28,469 nt of DNA from Chara braunii. Taxonomy: Eukaryota; Streptophyta; Charophyceae; Charales; Characeae. Shown here piece after piece: positions 10,651-19,730 of the stretch. A program made the position numbers and the translations under genes. A model generated the notes under the pieces. That model had not been told where the DNA came from. It did not search any database and saw nothing but the letters and a program-made list of their open reading frames with translations. The DNA is taken from the NCBI GenBank assembly GCA_003427395.1, contig BFEA01000076.1, positions 2,503,739-2,532,207 of the forward strand, given 5' to 3'. The number at the start of each line of letters is the position of its first letter. The first letter of the stretch is position 1.

Positions 10651-10717
10651 GGCAGAGGAGCCGGAGAAAGTCTATGGAAAGCCTAGGGAAGAGGACCCTG
10701 CGGACAAGGTTACCGCT
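10548..10717 (+). repeat. 85-bp tandem duplication in gag-pol
   Basis: Two copies, 10548-10632 and 10633-10717, differ at one base by eye (GAGGAGCCT versus GAGGACCCT). Because 85 is not a multiple of three, the second copy moves the reading frame by one and truncates gag at 10650. The near identity makes this a recent event compared with the neighbouring diverged duplication. Confidence 0.92.
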
Positions 10718-10751
10718 GCCAAGAAGAAGTTTCGTTATCAAATCCCGATCT

Positions 10752-11466
10752 TAACCTTGCCCGAGATCGACGACACCCTTAGCAAGTTGCTAGGAACCAT
10801 GGTGTCGGTGTCGTTTCAGACCATGCTGCAGGCTAGCCCTAGATTGCTCAAAGAGCTTAGACAACTATTGACTCGACGGCAAGTAGAGATAGACGAGAAC
10901 CCCGAAGCACCGGAAGAAGAAAGGGAGGAGGAAGCCCCGCAAGAGGTCGCTAACCTTCAGAGGAGTCGTACCAGACCGAGAAGGTGGTGAAGTCATGAGG
11001 GCACCTCCTGGGACAAAGCTTAGTTTCCATGCGCTCCCCGTAGGAAAATTTAAGATTCAGATCGGAAACCCATCAGAGGTGTCGGTGTCTTTTCAGATCG
11101 CTAACCTTGCCTGAGCTCGACGACACCATTAGCAAGTTACTAGGAACCATGTTGTCGGTGTCTTTTCAGACCATGCTGCAGGCTAGCCCTAGGTTGCTCA
11201 AAGGGCGCAGACAATTGTTGACTCGGAGGCGAGTAGAAATAGGCGACAACCCCGAATTACCAGAAGGGGAGAGGGAGGAGGAAGCTCCGCAAGAAGTGGC
11301 TAACCTTCAGAGGAGTCACGGGGACTTGGAGGATCTCGAAAAAGCCTTTGCAGACATTCGTTTGAGCTTGCCTGACCGAGAGGGCGGCGAAGTCATGAGA
11401 TCACCACCCGGGACGAAGCTTAGCTTTCATGCGCTGCCCGTACGGAAACTGAAAATCCAGATCGGG
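10752..11466 (+). repeat. Diverged direct duplication in the gag-protease linker
   Basis: The block beginning TTAACCTTGCCCGAG at 10752 recurs, beginning CTAACCTTGCCTGAG, at 11101. Both copies include the ACCATGCTGCAGGCTAGCCC segment, an AGGGAGGAGGAAGC stretch and the run to CAGATCGG. By my count they are roughly 85-90% identical over the first 220 bases. The first copy lacks about 55 bases present in the second (around 11320-11375). A short bridge (11069-11100) ends in a piece resembling the repeat's own GTCGGTGTCTTTTCAG. Divergence this high inside one element suggests recombination between two element copies, or an old duplication. Confidence 0.85.
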
Positions 11467-12242
11467 AGTCATCATACCGACGCATTAGTAGACGGGGGAG
11501 CAGAAATTACTCGCATAAGGAGAGATTTCGCAACAATCACAGGCTGTACAGTAAATAAGTAACCGGGAGCATCCGGGGAGCCGCTGTGGAAATTCCGTTC
11601 GCAGGGTATGTCACGAAATATGCAGTCAAGGCGGGAATCAGGGAGTCGATCTGGTAGTTTCAGCGGATGACCGTAATGGAGGAAATGGATCACGACATAA
11701 TCCTTGGGAGGCCATGGTGCGCAAACGTAGAAATGATAGGCATGCACTTGCACGACGGCACGTACATGGTAGACATAGAGGACCCAGTGACCGGCCGGGG
11801 TGAGCTCCTCCGACTCCTCGGAACGGGAGGGGACCCTCCAAAGGGGAAGTTGGCAACATGGTCGGCGTCATTTGAAGATAGCGCACGGAAAGGGGCTTTC
11901 GCACGGATGGAGGGCATGAGAGAGAGGGTAGAAATTATGATTGAGGAGGCATTCAACAAGAAGGAATGGATCAAAATGGGCCTGCCCCAGAAGAAGAGGA
12001 GGCAGGAGGACGAAATCTTGGGTGTTATGGTAGCCGAAAAGGAATCGGAAGTCGAACTTGGTGCCAGCCTGCCTAGACGGAAAGAAGTACGCATGGACGT
12101 GCCAGAAGTCGCACTCGAGATCCCCGATTTGCTACAGCTTATCAAGGCCCTCAGATATCACAAGGTAGGAGTGGACTCGGCGGCCCTGGCCAAATTTGAA
12201 GGAGAGGTGCAAAAAGGATTGCCTGAATGGGAAATTAGTTAG
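11107..12242 (+). pseudogene. pro: Element 1 aspartic protease region (broken)
   Basis: This region encodes the retropepsin that processes the Gag-Pol polyprotein. The catalytic motif is seen as ALVDGGAEI with the Asp codon at 11491. The third residue of the usual D-S/T-G triad is present but the middle residue is Gly, a variant seen in some retroelement families. The partner hydrophobic-Leu-Gly motif appears as DHDIILGRPWC near 11691-11723. Between them the frame changes near 11555 and meets TAA at 11560 and TAG at 11655. The frame from 11667 continues 190 codons through a charged linker toward the reverse transcriptase and ends at TAG 12240, after which it stays open to about 12376. Active-site spacing fits a retropepsin, but the stops prevent expression from this copy. 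Confidence 0.78.
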
Positions 12243-12364
12243 TATTCAGCCACGAATCGCAGAGGCAACAAGGGCAATCCCTATAGTTCATTTTTTAGGA
12301 GAAAGATCCCAGAAGGAAGTATTCGAAAGTACAAGCCGGTAGGAAAGAAAGCAAAACCTGCCAA

Positions 12365-13240
12365 GTGTTTCACCTGACATTTGCCTTCAGTGATCACCAA
12401 AAGGGGCGGCTGGACACGAAGCTGATTCCTCCGGTCAGAATCCACACGGTAGAACATGAGTGCTGGAATGACAAGGGACCGTCCTACGAATTTGGGATAG
12501 CAGGGGAGGTGACAGACCTTCTTCGGGCGAAGATGGACTCCTTCGTCGCAGAACCTACGGCATCACCATACGCAATCCGGTGGTTCGTCTTTCGGAAGCC
12601 CAACAAGACACTAAGGTGGATTCAGGATTTGCAAAAGTTGAATGCGGTAACCATCCGGGATGCTGGTTCGCTGCCTCAAGCTGATTTATTAGCAGAGTCA
12701 CACACGGGCCGAAGCATTTACTCCCTGATCGATTTGTACTCAGGATACGACCAACTTCCATTGGATGTCAGGGATAGGCCGTACACTGCAATGCACACCC
12801 CCGTAGGCCAGTTGCAGATGCAGGTGACCCCTATGGGTTTTACGAACGCGGTAGCCAAAGCGCAAAGGAGGATGCTCGCCGTAGCCGGAGATATGTTTCC
12901 AGAAAAGTGCGAGCCCTACATCGATGATAATCCGATCAAAGGCGCGCAGGAGAAAGACGAGACGGAAGTCCAGCCAGGAATCCGAAAGTTTGTGTGGGAC
13001 CATCTACAAGATATCAAGGACTTACTCCGCCGATTTCTAGTATACAACATCACGGCTAGTGGACCAAAGAGTATTCTAGCAGTACCGGAAGAACCCATAT
13101 TGGGATTTCGCTGTGGCGCGTACGGTAGGAAGCCGGATCCGACAAAGGCCATGATCAGAGAAGAGGGAACCATGGATTGGACGGAGGAGCGAGAAGGAGC
13201 CGTCCAAACCCTCAAGGATATATTGACATCTGAGCAAGTC
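12365..13240 (+). pseudogene. RT: Element 1 reverse transcriptase
   Basis: RNA-directed DNA polymerase copying the element RNA in virus-like particles. Visible motifs: YAIRWFVFRKPNKTLRWIQD followed by LNAVTIRDAG (fingers), then SLIDLYSGYDQLPLDV containing the first catalytic Asp. Next come QVTPMGFTNAVAKAQRRM (the conserved P-x-G-F-x-N-A segment) and CEPYIDDNPIKG, where YIDD (codons at 12917-12928) supplies the catalytic Asp pair. The thumb/connection follows. All catalytic residues are present. The open stretch begins without a convincing start because it is an internal part of pol; a frameshift near 12360 separates it from the protease linker. It continues in frame into RNase H. Confidence 0.9.
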
Positions 13241-13647
13241 GCCTTGTCAGCACCTTGCTTTAATGACAAAGTGGGATGACCGTTCATCCTAGAAACGGAC
13301 GGAGGACCCTTGGCCGTACGAGGCGTGCTGATTCAACGGGATGAGGAAGGGAGAGAGAGACCAATTAGGTTCGAAAGTAGAACCCTGAACTCCGCAGAAC
13401 GGCGGTACTCGCAATTCAAAAAGGAGGTCTTAGCCATTTTACATTGCCTCAAGACCTTTCGGGCCTACCTATTTGGGAGGCGATTCATCTTAAGGATCGA
13501 TCCGACGAATGTCGTGGGGTCCTTAAAGAACTACAGGCCTATACATCCGACGGTGGGAAGGTGGGTAGGATTTATCTGGCAGTTCGATTACAAGATCGAA
13601 CGGATTGCTGGAATTAGAAACAAGGCGGATGGGTTGAGTCGGGTCTG
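13163..13647 (+). pseudogene. RH: Element 1 RNase H domain (one in-frame TGA)
   Basis: This domain degrades the RNA strand of the RNA/DNA hybrid during reverse transcription. MDWTEEREGAVQTLKDIL is the usual lead-in helix, and PFILETDGGPLAV carries the first catalytic Asp. FKKEVLAILHCLKTFRAYL carries the Glu, and FILRIDPTNV the next Asp (commonly in an R-T-D-x context). IRNKADGLSRV closes the domain. A single TGA at 13277-13279, just before PFILETDGG, interrupts an otherwise continuous frame from 12365 to 15175. CGA to TGA is the likely change, which would be a CpG transition (inference). Confidence 0.88.
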
Positions 13648-15339
13648 CATCACTCCCGAAGGGGTGGAGGATGCGGAGCCCATAGACGCGTTCCTTGAAT
13701 TTGAGGGAGCAACTCTTGCGGTGGACAACGAAATGATGGGCGAAGAATGTGCGTCGGGTGAACTGTTGATCCGGACTTTGGAGAAGGGGGCGCCTGCCGT
13801 AGTAGCCGAACTTAGAGCAGGACCCGTCACCACTCGAGGGCATAAAGAGGAGAGAGATTCATGGGGAGCAATAGTACGACCAAAGGAGGAGCTAATAGCA
13901 ATGGCGGTTGAGGGAGGGCGGGAAGCTGTGATGAGCCTAGTGAAATCTTGGGAAAAGAAAGAGTTGCAATGGGTGGTAAACCAGATGCAGGAAAGAAAGA
14001 ATGAGGATCACGAAGGGAAGGACTTTTTCTACCCTCAAATATACGAAGGGATCTTTCGAGAGATCGGGTTGTTGCTGGTAGGAAACAAGCAACCCACGGA
14101 AGTCAGCGTTAAAGCAAGGCAGGAGGCCGAAAGGTACGTCCTAAGGTGCGGCCATCTGTTCCGAAAGGAAGAAGGTGCTATGCCTAGAAGAGTTGTGTGC
14201 GGAAGATCTAGGCAGTTGGACGTTATCCAAGCAATGCACGACGGATTAGCAAGAGGACATCGGTCGTCCAAAGGTACTCTTGCAAAAATAGCGCCACTTT
14301 ATTATTGGCCAGGCATGGCAAGCATGGTCGCCATATACTGCCAGACATGCCTTATATGCCAAGAACGAAGCTCGACACGTGTCTTTGAGCCACTTAGGCC
14401 TACGCGGGTGCTAGGGCCAGGACATCAGGTCCACCTTGACCTTGCGGTCATGCCTGTATCAACAGATGGGTACAAGAATATTCTAGATGCGCGAGACAAC
14501 TTGAGTGGGTTCGTGGAGGCGGTCGCTCTCAAGAAAAAGACAGGGAGAAGAGTAGCGGACTGGATAGAAGACTTCTACTTGAGACATCCTCTCGTCAGGA
14601 GGTTTATAGCAGACAATGGGACAAAATTTGTAAACCAAGAAGTATTGGGGATGCTTAAGAGACTTTGCGTACCGATCAAACTCATCGAGCCATATCACCC
14701 AGAGGCCAATGCACCTGTGGAAAGAGGCCACCGAACCTTAAAAAACACGATTGCGAAGCTTGCAGCAAATCATCTGGGAAGCTGGCCTAGGTATCTCAAG
14801 CAGGTTGTCTTTTCAAAAAACATGACACCAAAGAGGACAACAGGATGTATCCCATCAGAACTTTGGTACGGAAGGGAGATCGACTTTTCAGTCGAGGCCT
14901 TGATACCTACCTGGAACAAGTTAGATGATGATCCACGAAAGACTACGGAAGAGTTAATCGAGGCAAGATGTCAGCAGGTCCTTATGAACGAAGAGGTCAT
15001 GGAAGACATCGCCAACCGGGTACTAGACAGCAGGATGAGGGACAAAGCAAGGTGGGAGCAGGTTAAGAATGTCAGAAAGGAGCCGCTTCAAGTGGGGGAG
15101 ATGGTATTGCTAAGGAATTCGGCACTAGAAAGTACTTGGTCTGGACAACTGGGGAGGAGGTTCAAAGGCCCCTAACGGATCGCCAAGCGGGTGGGACTTT
15201 CGAACTGGAAGATTTGGATGAAACTGGATTGAAAGGACCCTTCCCGGGGCAACAACTGGTCAGGTTTCTTAGTCGGGACCCAGTGGAACAATGGCTTCAG
15301 GAGGCCGAGGATAGGGAAAACTGTAAGGTGACAAGCTAA
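13648..15339 (+). pseudogene. IN: Element 1 integrase
   Basis: Inserts element cDNA into the genome. After a variable charged linker, the zinc-binding H2C2 module is seen as HDGLARGH...CQTCLIC (about 14235-14365). The catalytic core shows the D-D-E triad: VHLDLAVMP (first Asp, near 14430), FIADNGTKF (second Asp, near 14610) and HPEANAPVERGH (Glu, near 14700). The C-terminal part includes PLQVGEMVLLRNSALES, typical of the integrase tail. The frame hits TAA at 15173 and shifts near 15190. The last 50 codons (FELEDLDETGLKGPFPGQQL and on) resume in another frame to the stop at 15339. No chromodomain is evident, unlike element 2. Confidence 0.88.
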
Positions 15340-16204
15340 GCACTGACAACGGCCTTGCCCACGCTTTTGGTTCTGTCTCTGACTGCGTCCGTGGGACTGT
15401 CATTTCTTTTTGACTGGGGCAATGGCTTGGTCAGACTGAGGTTGAAATGCAGGATGACTTGGGGATTTGCGGTAACGGGTTTGTGCGGCGACGGGATTGT
15501 TGGGACGTTGTATCATAGTTTTTTGACGGGGAAATAATGGGATTTTCACAAACGACGCATTTGCATAAGGGAGGGAAATGTATAAATGGGGCATGGTGCG
15601 AGGGATACTGGGAGCCTTCTGGGGAAAGGGGAAACTGCCTATCAGACTGGGGGAACGGGTGTATGAGGGGCATTGCGGGTGTTGTTTTGTTATACAAGAC
15701 TTAGAAGAAAAACGAGAAAAAGCAAGAATGGATTTCGGCAATGAGAACGATTGCGGGGCAATCAACAAGCCTACCGAAGGGGGAGAAGCAAGACCAAGCC
15801 AAGGAAGAAGAACAACGAAGAGAAAGTTGTACATAGGTCTCATGGGCGGGCCGGTGGTAGGCAGGGGTGGAAAACAATGCGTATGTAGAAGGCCCTCGCC
15901 CCTCCACAAGGGGAAAGGTACAGAAATCTCATCTGACAGTGAGGGCGAGAAGGAAAGGGCAAATATGGGAGAAGGGGGCAATGCAGATATGAGAGAGAAG
16001 GCTCAGGCCTCTGGCGAGGATGGAACCAATAGGGGTAAACAACGTGAGCCTTGGCAAGGGGAAAGCGAGGAGGCGTGCGCAACGAGCATGAGGAGGGCGA
16101 GGAAAGAAGGGAAAACCCGTCTGAAGGACGAAGCGTCCATGGCAGTTGTGAGGGGTATGGGACAAGCACAGAGATTCCTTATACTTACGATTCGAAGATC
16201 CTGA
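15340..16204 (+). other. Downstream region of element 1 with two unassigned open frames
   Basis: 15355-15537 is open in the frame that ends pol and encodes a short hydrophobic stretch (LLVLSLTASVGLSFLF). 15578-16204 is a 208-codon frame from an ATG, rich in Lys, Arg, Glu and Gly, with no motif I recognise. The base composition is purine-rich, which alone favours long open frames on this strand. These may be a 3' accessory gene, part of a 3' LTR, or chance. I could not find a second copy of this sequence upstream of the array, so an LTR assignment is not supported. Confidence 0.35.
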
Positions 16205-16790
16205 CGGGAGGGTATAGCCCCATACGGACTATCTTTTACTATGTGAATGAGGTCAGTCCCGGTCCAGGCTTTGTATCTAAGTCTTCCCTGCGCTATTCGG
16301 CACCATTCTGTATGTATCGGAATGATCCTCGGTTTGAATGTACATTGCCCAACCAGGCATGTAACAGTTGGTATCGGAACGCCGCACGTGAATCAGGACA
16401 ACCTGATCTGACACGTGTGCAGGGACTAGGTAGCTGACAAGTCCTTATTGATTAATTAGAGCACACTAGTTAAGCCCCAAAATCACTGCTGAAAATCGAT
16501 TTATTTATTTTCTTCTTGGATTTTGTTTTCTCGCTATTCTGTTGTAGCGCAACATCTGAAATTTCCATTTTTCGTTTTCCTTTTGAAATTTCGAAATTTC
16601 ATTGTTAAAAATCTGGAATATCTTTCTTTTTTCGAAAATTTTGATTTCCTGTTGCATTTCCCGTTACTTAAAATTTCGGAATATCTACTTTTTCGAAATT
16701 CGTTTTTATGACAGCGGTACGGGAAATCCCCCCTGCAGGTATTATTTTCCAAACTGCGAATACTCTCATCTGAGTAAATTCGAATACTTG
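16205..16790. other. AT-rich spacer, insertion target of element 2
   Basis: No gene seen. From about 16480 the sequence becomes AT-rich with repeated AAATTTC and TTCGAAA motifs, including palindromic GAAATTTCGAAATTTC. Similar T-rich sequence resumes after element 2 at 26424, which fits a single locus split by the insertion. Confidence 0.6.
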
Positions 16791-17834
16791 TGTGAGGATT
16801 GAGCCCTCAAGAAGGGGCCTTCCCATGATGAACATGTTCTGGGCTAAGGCCCCAGCAAGCCTAGTGCCTGCCCTAAGTGAAGGCGGGCCAGCAAATCAAC
16901 AAGAGCCCTCTGTACAAACATTTCACGAAGTGGGGTTCATACAATTGCAACACGCCAGTTGGTTGGAGTGCACCGAGTCTCGAATCTCTGCAAATGTGGA
17001 GATCCCAGGGCCTCTGAGTTAGTTAGGCCCTAGGCACTTGAACGTGAGGCCGACAATGCATGTTGGGTATAGAGGCCGAAAATGCCAAAAGGAAATGGGC
17101 CCACTATCTGAATCTGGCCGCAGGCCTTGACGAAAGAGGCCCAGCTGCATCACCCGGGCCCCAACTGCATCGGGCCTGGGTTCAGGCACTGGGGCCCAGT
17201 CGCAGGCTGAAGGGAGGCCACCCACACGCAACACTGGCATATAGGCAAGCAGGGCGAGTGGGCAGGGATCTTGGCCATTGCGGGCAATGCCGGCACGCTG
17301 CGCAAATGTGAGCTGCTGCGCTGCGCTAGGCTGAGGTGCGAGACAGGCAGGCGCTAGGCGATAGCGCCCTGCCTGTACACAGGGCGCTGGCGGCCATAGC
17401 CGGGCTGCCTGAGGTCGCAGGGGAGGTGAGGGCGAAGGTGGTTCTTCGGAGGTGACGGGCGCTGTGTGGGATAACAAGGGAGAGTGTGGGTGAAGGAGGA
17501 GACGTACCTGGTGGAGGTGGAGGTCGGCATTGGTGTTGACATCATCACTCGCTGGTCGTCAAGTTGTCTGGTTGCTTTCATTGCTGTAGTTGTAGGCTTA
17601 GGCTGTAGAGTAGATAGGGCGCCTGGCGCCATTCAGAAGAGAGAGCTACATTGGGTTATCCTGTTGGTGTTGCCCTGTTGGGCTTGGACATTGACTCACG
17701 ATTCTTTTGTATTGTTCTCAAATGGATGGTTAGTCGGTTCCATTGTGCTATCTGCTCTTGCTTTGAGTACTTGGACTTCAGTGTGATTTTGCAATCCGGA
17801 TTTCTGTGCTTCGTCCATATTCATGTTCCTTGCA
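16791..17834 (+). repeat. 5' LTR of element 2
   Basis: 1,044 bp, TG...CA bounded, matching 25379-26423 end to end. It begins TGTGAGGATTGAGCCC and ends CATGTTCCTTGCA. The LTR carries promoter and polyadenylation signals in such elements, though I cannot assign a TATA box with confidence. Long antisense open frames inside both LTRs are composition shadows. It includes a strong hairpin at 17344-17375. Confidence 0.95.
17344..17375 (+). other. Strong stem-loop in the 5' LTR
   Basis: CAGGCAGGCGCTA pairs with TAGCGCCCTGCCTG over 13 base pairs with one bulged C and a 5-base loop (GGCGA). The corresponding part of the 3' LTR (around 25933-25964) has changes that weaken the stem. Confidence 0.7.
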
Positions 17835-17837
17835 ATT

Positions 17838-17850
17838 TGGTATCAGAGCT
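17838..17850 (+). promoter_or_regulatory. PBS: Primer-binding site for initiator Met-tRNA
   Basis: TGGTATCAGAGCT lies three bases after the 5' LTR end. TGGTATCAGAGC is the classic plant retrotransposon priming sequence, complementary to the 3' end of tRNA-iMet, where minus-strand cDNA synthesis starts. Confidence 0.95.
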
Positions 17851-18075
17851 GGTTTGATTCGCCACTTACCTTGGTGCGCTGGTGTTATACAGACTTGGTG
17901 CGTTGACGATGCTTCTTCGCAGTTGGTTCTTGTGACGTCAGGCCAGATTAGGCGCACAGCCTGGGTAGAGAGGTGTGCGCCGGAAGGCTAAGACGACATA
18001 TATTGCCGTGGTGACAGGCGGAATGTATGATTGTCGCACACTTTATTAACTATAGGTGACCTTACGGCCGCCCTC

Positions 18076-18219
18076 AAAACCACATTCGTAAGCTGACAGT
18101 TTTTTCGGATAAGTTAGGCTGGATGAAGAAGCAAATAAGAAAGAAAGGCCAATTAAGATCAAAGAAAGTAGTAAACTAATGACCAAATACACACAAATAG
18201 GTGCAAACTCCGGACTCTT
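18076..18219 (-). pseudogene. nad3: Mitochondrial nad3 5' fragment (nuclear mitochondrial insert)
   Basis: The minus strand encodes the N-terminal part of NADH dehydrogenase subunit 3, a membrane subunit of respiratory complex I. The diagnostic run is EFAPICVYLVISLLLSL, followed by FASSSS and KLSAYECGF. The match stops after YECGF, where family members continue with a conserved F-G-D-A-R-S-R-F segment absent here, so only about 48 of some 118 codons are present. The position of the expected start codon reads AAG. It is antisense to element 2 and cannot be functional. Confidence 0.88.
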
Positions 18220-18391
18220 GGTGGAACGAACCACTTCGTGCTTGCAACTTTTTTTTACCCAACTCAATCGAATGAGATTGAACTGGCACCGCTGCCACTT
18301 CGTGGCCTTGGACATGTAAGAGTCATACAAAACCCAATTGTCTCGGTATTTCTTACCGTGAAAACCAAGCCAAGTTTGATTATCAGGGAAG

Positions 18392-18550
18392 TCCCCATGG
18401 CAACACATACCCAATAAAAGTTGTTACAATCATTAATAATAAAATGACCACTCCAAGACACCACACTAATTCTCGTGGACTGGCATAACTCCCATAATAA
18501 AGACCACGNAAAATATGAAGATAAACCACAATAAAGAATAGAGTGAAACT
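18392..18550 (-). pseudogene. cob: Mitochondrial cob internal exon fragment (nuclear mitochondrial insert)
   Basis: The minus strand encodes an internal cytochrome b segment of about 53 codons: [37 protein letters not shown] and FIGYVLPWG. In complex III this covers transmembrane helices B-C. The exon begins just after a group II intron domain V (18584-18617) and ends at the YVLPWG site, a place where plant cob genes can carry an intron. One N lies at 18509. The sequence between this exon and nad3 (18220-18391) is unassigned and may be mitochondrial spacer or intron. Like nad3, it is antisense to the host element. Confidence 0.9.
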
Positions 18551-18583
18551 TTCACACCCTTGGTGATTACTCGAGTCCTCTCC

Positions 18584-18617
18584 GAACCGTACGAGATAGT
18601 CACCTATCATACGGCTC
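18584..18617 (-). ncRNA. Group II intron domain V (relic)
   Basis: Read on the minus strand, this 34-base element has 5' arm GAGCCGTA and 3' arm TACGGTTC pairing, then an inner GATAG/CTATC stem closed by a GTGA tetraloop with a small 3' bulge. This is the consensus architecture of the catalytic domain V. The cob exon starts about 33 bases further along the minus strand, as expected with domain VI between. It shows that the mitochondrial piece carries unspliced intron sequence. Upstream intron sequence probably continues to higher coordinates but I could not delimit it. Confidence 0.82.
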
Positions 18618-19005
18618 TCCAACTCAACTTACGATTAGGATAGATAGATATTTCTGGATATAGGCCCCTGAGGTGGCACTGCATTGCGTTGTGGGTGGTA
18701 CCGAGGCCAAGACCGGTCATCAAATGCACACTCAACTCAATTGGTGAGAAATCTATGGTTGGGGGCAGCTATCTCCAGCTACGTTGTTCCCTTACCTTAT
18801 CTACTCTCTCAATCTCTTCTTATCGTGAGGAAGTGAGTCCAACTTGAGAGTCCTCTCTTTTGGTGAGGTGTCGTGAGCGCGCTACCTTGAGAGACGACAA
18901 TCTTCCCAGAAGCATCTGGAAGGAGAAAGGGCGGTGCCTCTGAAGGGCCCTGGTCGAAGCACTGGGTCACGGTCACCATGCCAACCCAATGGGAGAGGGT
19001 CACGC

Positions 19006-19257
19006 ATGCGATGGCTGCTGTCCATTTTGGCACTTGCTGCGCTGAATAGAAGTCTGCCGAGTGTGCCGGTTTTTTACGAGACGCTTACCAGATCGTCTAT
19101 AAATATTTCTGGTTGGGGACTCGGATTGATTCTGGCTGTGATCGTCGTCCTGACTGCAACGTTAAATAATTCCTGAAGAGATGGGGGCGCTCTTAATATT
19201 CCTCCTGATCAGCCAAATCAACCGGGTGTAAGGCTTGTTCCGTACGAGGGTAAATAA
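19006..19257 (+). pseudogene. Small two-hydrophobic-segment open frame in the element 2 leader
   Basis: From ATG 19006 a frame encodes two hydrophobic stretches (WLLSILALAALNRSL and WGLGLILAVIVVLTATL). TGA at 19174 interrupts it, and it continues in the same frame with a proline-rich stretch (LNIPPDQPNQPGVRLVPYEGK) to TAA at 19255. I do not recognise it. It lies between the mitochondrial insert and gag on the element's sense strand. It could be a decayed leader-encoded peptide, a captured sequence, or chance. Confidence 0.3.
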
Positions 19258-19730
19258 GAGTGGACTGGCTGGCTTGCTTGGTAACGACTTGGGCCCAGGG
19301 GTGGGCCGACTTACACACGAAGACACCGCTGCTCAATGATGCTGTTCGGTATGTTGGATTGGGGTGAGGGTAGGTTCTAATTGATGCTCAACTGGAAACA
19401 CAACCATACCCACTGATCATACATCTGCAACATGGTCTTTTTGCATTCTTAATTAGTTGGTGGACAGACTGCTAACACCTCACAGACAGATTAGAGTAGG
19501 ACTGTTGTATACTACCATAGCCAGTTCTATCTAATGTTGTTGTAAGTGAACCAGTCAAGATACATTTAGACTGTTGATAATCTGTTGTGAATGCTGTAGA
19601 TTGCCATTTGATCGGTCAAGTAGGGGACCTGCCGAACACAACTATTTTTAGAAAATTAGGTGTCGGTCAGACACATGCTGCGGTAGGACTCCAACAGGGG
19701 GTTGTAGTGCACATACAGTCTGCCTAACTG
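19258..19730 (+). other. Untranslated leader of element 2 before gag
   Basis: About 470 bp with no sizeable open frame and no similarity that I can identify. Together with 17851-18075 and the flanks of the mitochondrial piece, it makes up the long leader between the priming site and gag. Confidence 0.6.

Larger units (their letters stand above)
9343..15339 (+). mobile_element. Element 1: decayed Ty3/Gypsy-like gag-pol retroelement (LTRs not found)
   Basis: The order gag (CCHC knuckle), aspartic protease, reverse transcriptase, RNase H, integrase is that of Ty3/Gypsy (Metaviridae) elements. The coordinates cover only the coding core; I could not define LTRs, a priming site or target duplication. 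The copy is inactive: it has an 85-bp frame-breaking duplication, a diverged duplication of about 350 bp, stops at 11560, 11655, 12240, 13277 and 15173, and frameshifts near 11555, 12360 and 15190. The four unknown units A-D sit upstream on the same strand and show a similar degree of decay, so they may belong to the element. Confidence 0.85.

Noticed and set aside
11690-12145. 151-codon minus-strand frame
   Set aside because: Antisense shadow of the protease-RT linker of element 1, which has recognisable motifs in sense.
17019-17477. 152-codon minus-strand frame, also present at 25611-26066
   Set aside because: It appears in both LTRs simply because the LTRs are duplicates. It is Pro/Ala-rich from GC-rich DNA and has no domain.
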